A stretch of 64,000 bases of DNA from Bemisia tabaci (taxonomy: Eukaryota; Arthropoda; Insecta; Hemiptera; Aleyrodidae). The stretch spans positions 11,545,501 to 11,609,500 of the forward strand of contig NC_092798.1 in the NCBI RefSeq assembly GCF_918797505.1, in the 5' to 3' direction. Positions within the stretch are counted from its first letter, which is position 1, and each line of letters opens with the position of its first letter. Of the stretch, positions 55,435 through 64,000 are shown in pieces. The translations under genes were made by a program, and so were the position numbers. The notes beneath the pieces are model-generated. The model saw only the letters and a program-made list of their open reading frames with translations, ran no database searches and was not told where the DNA came from.

Positions 55435-57959
55435 TATAATAAGGAAGTGTTGAATCCCCAAAAAAAACTTCCACCTGTCCCCAAGAGGTCAGTGGAGGGG
55501 GGGGGGGGTGTGTGTGTCTCTAAATCTCTATTTTGCACTAACAATCTACAGAGGATACAAAGTAAAATTCGGCGCTCAACGCTAGTATTTGGTAAATGAT
55601 GATCGATGAGCAACTTGTTCAGGAAAAATTAAATAAAATTCGCCTGACAATGACTAATGAATTTCGTGGTACTCAAGGGTGAGTTTTAGAGTATTTCATG
55701 GGGGCATCACGGAGAGATATCGGGACAGGAGAGGGGTTTATGATCATCAGCGATTGCTTCGGTAAAGTCGATCACATTTGGTCGAATTTAATCCCGCTGG
55801 CGCCGAGAACTTTTATTTCCCCTTATTACTTCCTGAGGAATAAATTAAGTCTTGAAAAAGACGCCAACACGAACTGACCGCACAGAATCAACCGAAAAAC
55901 ACGGGGATTCAGTGGCGCATGACCTACATCAAAACTCTTCGCAGCGTTGCGTGCTGACGGAAAATCACCCGGAGTTTCCACCATCCGCGAATTTACTGAC
56001 TCGGGATGAAAAATTCCAAAAATTCGACAACACCGAGACCCTACTTCCGTCGCTCCCCGCCGCCTGCGCCGCTTAAAAAAGCACACCTTTCACACGCTGC
56101 AGGCTAAACAAATACACTCGAGTAAAATCCTCCGACGAAGTTGCCACGTCGAGGGAAGTTTTCGAAAGCAACCTCGAGAAAAGGGGGTAAAAAGTGTGAA
56201 ATGAGAACTCACCGTTCAAGATGAAAACAACACTTGGGTTACGAAAAAATTGCCTTTTTCGGGATGTTCGGTTTTTCGGAACCTAGTAGATGTAGGAAAA
56301 ACTGACGTTAGTTTTGGTTAAATGAGCAAAAAATAGCTGGGATTAGCCCTATAGTACACCTGAAGGGGGAGGGGGGGGGGGGGGTCCAGTCATTTTGGAT
56401 TGACAACGATCAAAAAAGCTCTTAAAACTTTCATATGGTGCTATGTATGTATGAGTGGGATGAGCCTAATTATGAGCCATTCAATTTGACCGGATAAACT
56501 TCTTTATTCCCCACAGCAGGGAGAATTCTAAGGTATGCGAAGAATAAATTCCTCTGTACTTTTGACTCGTAGGCGCTGACAGAATCTTCCTTGGAAAACA
56601 CTGATTTTTTTATAAATTTCTACTTTTCCGGGCAATCTCGGACTGACCGCGAATATACGACTAGATCATGTTCAGAATCGGTGCTAAGAACACTCCGAAG
56701 ATCAGTTTTTAAAGTACCCGACGACGCATTTTTTTTTTTTTTTTTTTTAACAGAGTCAGTAAAATGCACTTAAGTGGTGTTTCTCTTCTAGGGTTTACCG
56801 GAAAGGTACATTAATGTCTAGAGTTCCCGAGAAAAATCTTCCGCACTGCTCTTTACTGCATTTCTAATTTTCGGATTCTTCTGCTTTGCTTTGGTTTTTC
56901 ATGGATTTCTATTTCCTTAGACGTGGCAACTTCAAAGGTACTAAGTTCCTTTGTTTATCCACGAGCTTTGGAGGGGTAATTACTCGAACGTCCAAAAGGC
57001 AACGAATCGCCCGTAAGTCGAAGTCCAAACGAATGAAACTGGAACTCACGATCGGTTCTCCTTCAATTTGGCTGTGAGGCACTTTGAGCTACTCAGAAGT
57101 CGATAGTATTTTATCACGCCCGTTCAAGTCGAATCGGGTCGACACACTGCGCGCCTTCTTCAAGATTCAAGATTTAACAATGGTATATTTAAACACCCCG
57201 CGACAGTTAATAATCAGATCAAAATAATTACTGTCTACACGTGCCAAACATTTCCTGGCGTCACTTAGAAAAAAGAAATGCAGATTCCATACAAGAAAAA
57301 CTCCAGGATTACATTAAAAGAATCCTCGATTAAGCATGTTTTTGCCGACTTTTCAACGTTATTTTATAGGAGAGAATTTTTCAGTGAGAGAGGAAGAAAA
57401 CAGGGCGCGGGATAGGAATCACATGCGCTCCTGCACAGTGATTGAGTAATAGGAGACGAGACGCACCTCCTCTTCATGAATCTCTCTGGCATGCTGTCTA
57501 AAATTATTAAATTTTCTCCTCGTTTCCTAATATTTCCCTGATTTGGAGATAGATCCCTATTGAAAACTCGGGAGTTTAGTTTGATTTCTACCGAATTCTA
57601 CGTGAAACAAAAAAGTTGGACGAATTTTGAATTTTCAAAGCACTGATTTTTTCCACTTAGGAGTACTGTCACAGCGTCGAATCTCCAGTCTCAAGTTGGC
57701 GCAGATTTTCAGAGAGAAAACCTGGATGAAAACCAGAGTTAGCCTTTGTTTTCCTTTAGTTTCTATTTGGGGGAAAAAACTAGCTTTTTCACTAGGGGTT
57801 CAAAGAAAAAAGTCTCGGATTTATACCAACTCCGTGGCAAAATTGCAAGTGTCTGGGATTTGATTATAAGAGTCATTTAGATGTGAAAACTACTGCGTGC
57901 ACGGAGCACAAGAGTATACTCGGTTTGTAAATTAAACACTGTTTTGGGAGTTGTCACAA

Positions 57960-58160
57960 AATGACCCAATCGAATAAAATACATGAATTTAAATGGGAAA
58001 TGTCGCCTTAGGACGTCACAGCTTTTACATTTTTCTTTATTCTTCTTCGATGTCGCAAATCAGAAAAAATTATAACAAAATTCTGTAGAATATGCTTATT
58101 AAACACTTACGTAAGGGGAAATAAAATTTTCTGGTGCGAATTTTCCATTCCCCGATATGT
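57960..58160. repeat. Interspersed repeat shared with 49960-50150
   Basis: Both contain, in order, ACATGAATTTAAATGG, GTCAC, TTTTTCTT..TTC, TCAGAAAAAATTAT, CTTATTAAACACTT-like sequence, AATAAAATTTT and GAATTTTCCATT. No terminal inverted repeat was identified. Confidence 0.55.
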
Positions 58161-58262
58161 ATCATACCCTCGCGGCTGAGTTCCAGCATTTGCCGGTTTC
58201 CCCGGTCCTGGAAACCGTATTTTCCGAGCGTCGCGACGCGGCAACTCGCGGGAACGGACGCC

Positions 58263-59576
58263 GCACACTGGCGGGTAGTCACACTTTTGCGGCAATAATT
58301 CCAAAATGTTGAAATGCTTAAAAGACGGCAAGTAGAAGTTTGGTATGATCACTTGATTCTCGGAAATTATTTTTAAAGTTGTTAACACCAACTCCCTCCC
58401 CCCCCCCCCCTTTCACAATTTTTGAGCAACTTGCACATGAAATGCACTGCAATAAGTAGGTAAATGATGTCGAAAATGTCCTGACTAATACTATTAAAAA
58501 TGTGTATAAGAAGGAGAACAAGTAACTCATTGCCCTATTACAATTTTTTGAAACCATAAATTGCATAGCCATTGGAAATGAGCCACTCTTTAAATTTTAA
58601 CTCGAAGTCTCTTTCCTTATTAGATGCATTTGCTTCCACTTGCTTTTAAAGTGAGGAGCAAATCATTATCTCATTTCTGCAATAACAAACTTTTTATGTC
58701 TGTCACTTAAATTCTTGTGTTTGCTTTCAATATACTTCACTTCGTTATATTCTGCAAACAAAGCATTGCACTTGCACAGATGCCCGTGATTAATCGTAAA
58801 CATCGAGCTTCTCTCGAAGGTAAATCACCGACTAAATGCCCGGTCTCTTGACCCATGACATGCCCATCACTTGGAGAAGTCATTGTTTTAAAAGGTTTTT
58901 TGATTCCGTTTCGTATCCATGTTCTTTAGATTAGGCCAAAAATGAGATAAAATGTCATCGCTGAAAGAGTCGTATCAGAGCGACGCGGTACGTGCCGTCG
59001 CGTCGCGTCGTGCCGTGGTGCGACGCGCCGAATTTCTCATCTCCCACCTCGCACCTACGCTCACTAAAAACCTCTCTAGCTTTCAAACCTGCAGCTATCT
59101 GCAAAATCTTTTTTCACCATTCACTCTTCAGACTATTACCTATACGCCTATATAAGTCTCAAAGTGGAGCTCAGTGGAGCTTTTTTTTAAAATGAAACCT
59201 AAAACAAAAAAATCGCATTTTTCTCCACTTAGGTTCAAGTTTCAATATTGGCACGAATGAGAGATGTTTATGAGCATGTTAATATATGATTTTGTAGCTC
59301 AGACGACGCACTTACAGAGCATAATGTCGGTTTTTGAAAAAAAAAAAATTGTTATTGACTTATAGGCGATGATTACTTTAGCACCAAAAGTAGCTATTTT
59401 CTTCTATGCCCAACAAGGGTCTGTTTAAAAATCATTGAGGGAGGAATAAATAAAATTGATGCTACAACTTGATAGTCTGTAGCATAAGCTACAAAATCAT
59501 CCAGATACTTTTACTTTCTGCGTTGGAAAAAATGTGTCCACCTCCTGAATTTTTTCCGCCCACCCGCCAGTGTGCG
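58263..59576. mobile_element. Possible 1.3-kb element with GCACACTGGCGGGT ends
   Basis: GCACACTGGCGGGT near 58263 and ACCCGCCAGTGTGC near 59563 form a perfect 14-bp inverted pair. No transposase lies between them. The pairing alone is modest evidence. Confidence 0.35.
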
Positions 59577-59763
59577 CCGTCGCGCCGCCAGGAGACGAGG
59601 AGATGCCGCACAGTAGAAAGCGCTGAAGGAGGAGGTCGGAATATGAAATTTCCGACTAAAAGTTTAAATTTTGACGTTTATTTCGTCACAAATTCAATTC
59701 ATAGGGTTGATTCCAGAGGAAAATTTCACAAAAAAACCAATGGAGCCACTCATAGGCTTTTCG

Positions 59764-60023
59764 CAGGATTGCCACAGCATTTGGAAGATGAAATTCCCTG
59801 ACATCCCTGACACGTTTGAGTAAAATTCCTGGACAGTTGAAGATATGTCGGATGGTTAAAAAGACATAATTTGAAATAGTTTTAAGGCAAAATTTGTGGT
59901 TTGAAACGTCAAACCCATTCTCAAAGACAGATAAAGGTGAATTGACAATTTTTCCCTGACACTTTCATAATTTTCCCTGACATTTCCCGGTTTTCCCGAT
60001 ATTTCCTAACTGTGGCAACCCTG
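59764..60023. mobile_element. CAGGGTTGCCAC-family MITE
   Basis: The left end is CAGGATTGCCACAGC and the right end CTGTGGCAACCCTG. Internal GAAATTCCCTGACATCCCTG, GAAACGTCAAACCCATTC and ATTTTCCCTGACATTTCCCG match the copies at 39834 and 62588. Confidence 0.85.
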
Positions 60024-60824
60024 AGAAATTTCGCACTAAGGAAGATTCAAAGTTTCCAGATTTTGTCTAATTTCTATTGACTTGATCCAGTGTGCGGCGG
60101 GCCTCTGCCGGTCGAGGAGACGGGCCCGACTGAAAAGTTAGAAACAAATCCATAAATTGCCGAGTAAATGAACCCTCCGCGTTTACCCGACACGAATGAA
60201 TAGTCGGCAGACGGGGATTACACCCCAGCAAACCGGGGTTGGAAAAACAGTGGGGGGGGGGAGGGGCGAACAGTTCGGCATGGGCCAGGATCGATGGGTA
60301 GGGCGGGGGTGGGGGAAGGGATGATTACGGTCCGAAAAAGGAAACAAACATGGGACCGTTTGGACGGATGCCCGAATCCCGGTGAAACATGTGCTGTTGT
60401 GCATTATGCTGTTTCCTGGATTCGCGAGCTGTTCGGCCGAAATGAGGCCGATGCTGACGAACCTTCATAAAAAATACTGTCGTTTTATTACCCGAGCAAG
60501 CAGTAGGCCCAAAAATGAAGTTTTGAGAGAAAATGGATCCGTATCGTGCCGAGTCATTTTTACAGAACAAACCTGGTGAAACACTGAAACACAATATGTT
60601 TCAAAAATAACAAAAAAATATGTTCGACAGTTATTTTGAAAATATTATGAAGTTGCTGTTATGCTAGGTTTTAACAGTAAGATATGGCACCATCGCCCCT
60701 CTTTTTGTTATTTCATTCATTTAGTCCAGATGAAGATTGTTTGAAAAAGTTTAAAATAGCTGAATCGTTTATTAAGTTTTGGAGTACCGTACTTATTGGA
60801 AAAATATTTAAGAAAGAGCATTTT

Positions 60825-61048
<224 letters not shown>

Positions 61049-61610
61049 ATAAATAGGATTAATTCGGCTCCAAAGCAACTGTTGGCTATAAGGCAAACAG
61101 AAAATGTCAGGGAAAGAATGATTAAGAAATTATGGGAATAGCAGGATTAGAAGAATTAATAAGAAAACCAACTGTAGGGGTAGTTCGTAGAGCGACGTCA
61201 CCTGGATTTTTGGTAGGTACCTGGTACATACCATCCCTCGGCCCAGTATTTAGAAAATGGAGCTGAAATATTTTTGATTCATAGTCACAGAGAGCCTTCT
61301 GTTTTCAGTAAAATGTCAATAATCATCCAAAATAGAAATTGCTTGGGTGTTCAATCGACGAATTTACTTTCAACTTTTAAACAGGGACACATTCAAGTCA
61401 TGTTGAGCCAATCAGCCGTATGTGCTCTTCTCTGCATGTTTGCGTGGTAATAATAATGAACTATTTTGTAACTTCAATGTTGGCAGAAAAGGGTGTCAAT
61501 CTGCACAAGGCAGCAGTAGATATTGCTATTCTTCGGGAGATAATGTTGATTATTACCGTTTCGTCGGACGCGACGAAATAACGCCACTTCGTACATTATT
61601 ACCTATATAT

Positions 61611-61739
61611 TATGGACGTATTGCTGTCAAACGGAACTGTGTGCATTATGACGCGTGCCCTGTTATGCATATATTCTTATGGGTCTCAGGGCTCATGTCT
61701 TAATGCACATAGTTCCGTTTGACAGAAATACGTCCGTAT
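61611..61739. mobile_element. Foldback MITE, ATATGGACGTATTT family, copy 3
   Basis: The arms TATGGACGTATTGCTGTCAA and the inverse end GACAGAAATACGTCCGTA surround the same loop (CTTATGGGTCTCAGGGCTCA) as the copy at 40157. Confidence 0.9.
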
Positions 61740-61960
61740 GCACTCACAAATCACTCGTAACTCTCGTTTTTTTGCAAATAGGAGGAATTTTGAGTGTTAT
61801 GGAAGAATCGTTCAGTTCGTTTCGATTAAACTGACCAAATTAAAGAAAATTCGATATCGGATTTTTCGGTCATAACTGCTCTTTTCGGTTGGAACAGGGC
61901 AGAGTACGATGGCAAAAATTTCCACGACTTTTCCAGATACTCCCGACCAAACTGCAATAC

Positions 61961-62086
61961 TTGGACGTATTTCTATCAAACGGAACCATGTGTATTAAGA
62001 CATTGGCCCAGAGACCCATAAGAATATGCATAACAGGGCTCACGCCATAATGCACATAGTTCCGTTTCGCAGAAATATTTCCATTT
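61961..62086. mobile_element. Foldback MITE, ATATGGACGTATTT family, copy 4, reversed
   Basis: Arms as in the other copies, but the loop reads as the complement (GAGACCCATAAGAATATGCA), so this copy is inserted in the opposite orientation, only 221 bp from copy 3. Confidence 0.88.
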
Positions 62087-62371
62087 GTTCCACGACTTCT
62101 TCCGCGGAAAAATGGCAAATCGATTGCCGAAGTTCGAAACCACCGCCGTTTGCGGCGGTGCAAACTCTCAACGACATTTTTCGGCTTTTTATGAAAATTC
62201 CGAAACTTTTCGGGGTTTTCAGTTCGCTGGGAGCCCAGCGTAACTATCACTCCTGAATTTCCCGCACCCTGAGGAGTCCCGCAGGAAGCTCGCATTAAAA
62301 TTCCCGGAATTTCATCAAGTCGGATGACAAACCGCACCCGCGTGGCGTCGTGCTTACGTCACTCCCCATGT

Positions 62372-62865
62372 CACACAGTGGATCGAGTCAACGGGAGAGG
62401 TCGGACAAACTTTGGAAATTTTAAAAGCTGACAACTCCGTTCATACAAAATTTTGAGGTTTTACAAGTGGTTCCATTGCTTTCCTCTTGACATTTTTTTC
62501 TGGAAGCTTCCCTCAAAATTTCAAAGTTGACGTAACAAACATGAAAATTCGCAGTTTTAGTCAAAAACTTCATGTCCGACCTCTCTGCAGGGTTGCCACC
62601 AAATCAAGCAAATGAAATTCCCTGACATTTCCCTGATTTTCCTGACACATTTTGGTGAAATTCCCTGACAACTGAGGATATGCTAGATGGTCAAAAAGAC
62701 ATGATTAAAAATACTTTTTGAGCAAAATTTGTTTTTCGAAACGTCAAACCCATTCCAGAAAACAAATAAAGGGGATTACTTGAAATTTTTCTCACTTTCC
62801 CTGACAATTCCCGCTTTTCCCTGACTGTGGAAACCCTGTCTCTGATTGACTTGATCCACTGTGCG
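62372..62865. mobile_element. Element with CGCACAGTGGATC ends, interrupted by a MITE
   Basis: The left end is CACACAGTGGATCGAGTCAA. The right end is TTGACTTGATCCACTGTGCG, whose complement matches at 18 of 20 positions. Inside, AGAGGTCGGACA faces TGTCCGACCTCT. A CAGGGTTGCCAC-family MITE sits inside it at 62588-62838. A second copy of the element interior is at 63151-63370. Confidence 0.75.
62588..62838. mobile_element. CAGGGTTGCCAC-family MITE, nested, with TCTCTG duplication
   Basis: 251 bp from CAGGGTTGCCACC to GTGGAAACCCTG. It is bracketed by TCTCTG at 62582-62587 and 62839-62844. Removing it and one TCTCTG restores a continuous end to the surrounding element. Confidence 0.88.
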
Positions 62866-63150
62866 CCACTGGCTGCGGAGGAAACGATGAGGAATAGCCC
62901 GGGTGCGAAAAAATTAGCGGCGATCCCTTGATCCCCGTTTTGCATTTTCTCATCGGAGGCGGGCTTTCCTGCCAGTGCAACCTGGAACGATGGAAAAGCG
63001 AGCGAAGTTTCTACTGCTCCCTTCCCCCCCCCCCCCCTCCCTCCACGGTCATCCATCCCGCATGACGAGAGATTTCACACCGTCGAGTGCGGTGCTCGGG
63101 GTGGCGGGTTATTAAGGAACGCGCTCCCTTCGATACCAACGCCGCACAAA

Positions 63151-63370
63151 GGATCGAGTCGATAGGAGAGGTCGGACAAAATTTGGAAACTTTAAACGCT
63201 TATAACTCCGTTCATACAAAACTTTGAGATTCTAAAAGTGCTTCCATTGGTTTTCTCGTAAAATTTTCTATGAAAAACACCCCTTGAAGATTAAAAAGTG
63301 ACGAAATAAACATCAAAATTTGCAGTTTTAATCAAAAATTTCATGTCCGTCCTCCCTCATGGACTCGATC
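63151..63370. mobile_element. Second copy of the GATCGAGTC element
   Basis: It begins GATCGAGTCGATAGGAGAGG then TCGGACAAA, and ends CATGTCCGTCCTCCCTCATG then GACTCGATC. The interior (CTCCGTTCATACAAAACTTT, CAGTTTTAATCAAAAA) aligns along its length with 62381-62587. Confidence 0.8.
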
Positions 63371-63756
63371 TGCCGGTTTTCGTCCTGAATCTCAATCGAC
63401 GAGTTTGAGGTGGATTTTCACCTTTCTGTGCGATGCATTCTGGTTACGAAGGATGTTTCGAATTTTAACCATTTTTATGGGTTATTCCCGGAAAATCAGA
63501 CCTTCAGTCTGGAGATCGATCATTGAGAAATGTTCGGGCCGAAGATCGGATTCCAAAGTTTTGAGTCCAAGTCCGAAGTGCTGTTTCTACTTGGACTACA
63601 TTTTGCAATATAGAACGACGATTTTTAGCGCACACATAAAAGCACCTACTTTTTTTTTTGGTGTGCGCGTTGAAAATTCGCGATTTCTCGGTGTCAGACC
63701 TACCGCGCGAGATGTTCATCATGTCCAACGGGTGTACACTGTGAGCCTGCAACCCT

Positions 63757-64000
63757 AAGATCGAGCCGATAGTCTTGAATGAGCATTTTCCGGAACGGAA
63801 AAATGGTGTTTTTCCGTTCATATAAATGCGTCTAAAACTCAAATCCGCCTTTCGCGAGAACTCCACTTCGTACATCGCAACCAATATCCATCCCCGATCC
63901 CTAGGATCGAGCCGATAGTCTTAAATGAGAATTTTCCGGAACGGAAAAATGGTGTTTTCCCGTTACAATACAAATACAAATACGTCTAAAACCCAAACCC
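63757..64000. repeat. ~146-bp direct repeat reaching the window edge
   Basis: GATCGAGCCGATAGTCTT, then TTTTCCGGAACGGAAAAATG and GTCTAAAAC, occurs at about 63759 and again at about 63905. The second unit is cut by the end of the window. A longer tandem array may continue to the right. Confidence 0.75.

Overview
This is eukaryotic nuclear DNA from an arthropod, almost certainly an insect. Coding regions are split by AT-rich introns with GT..AG borders, a cytosolic ribosomal protein gene (RpL26) and a mitochondrial inner-membrane protease (OMA1) are present, and the left-hand gene is a spindle-E/TDRD9 helicase that begins as insect copies do. Introns and spacers are full of small non-autonomous DNA transposons. 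A sap-feeding hemipteran would fit the repeat style, but I cannot fix the order from sequence alone. No virus, CRISPR, operon or bacterial insertion is visible.

Layout. 1-6482 (minus): 5' third of spindle-E, the piRNA-pathway DEAH helicase, running off the left edge; one of its exons lies in the wrong place. 8.5-10.0 kb: a repeat block with long inverted ends. About 10.3-10.6 kb: probable divergent promoter of spindle-E and OMA1. 12440-20158 (plus): OMA1, seven coding exons. 22457-25829 (plus): RpL26, three coding exons, with three related box C/D snoRNA-like sequences in its first coding intron. 28450-34983 (minus): RNase H2 catalytic subunit A, six exons, whose introns hold an unusual GC-rich hairpin cluster, a 45-bp tandem array and several transposons. 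36856-38016 (plus): KIN17, one coding exon. 42421-43938 (minus): NASP histone chaperone, one coding exon. 44-53 kb: gene-poor and repeat-rich, with unassigned GC-rich blocks. 53700-54060 (plus): first coding exon of a claudin-like membrane protein, directly after an 88-bp tandem array. 54061-64000: probably its long first intron, packed with small transposons, a tRNA-derived SINE and a 222-bp AGT microsatellite.

The genes are housekeeping or genome-maintenance genes with no shared pathway: piRNA silencing, mitochondrial quality control, translation, ribonucleotide removal, DNA repair/splicing, histone storage. The most notable observations are the out-of-order spindle-E exon, the repeated snoRNA candidates, the hairpin cluster with a shared GCTTCGC apex, and many transposon families whose target duplications or nesting can be read directly.
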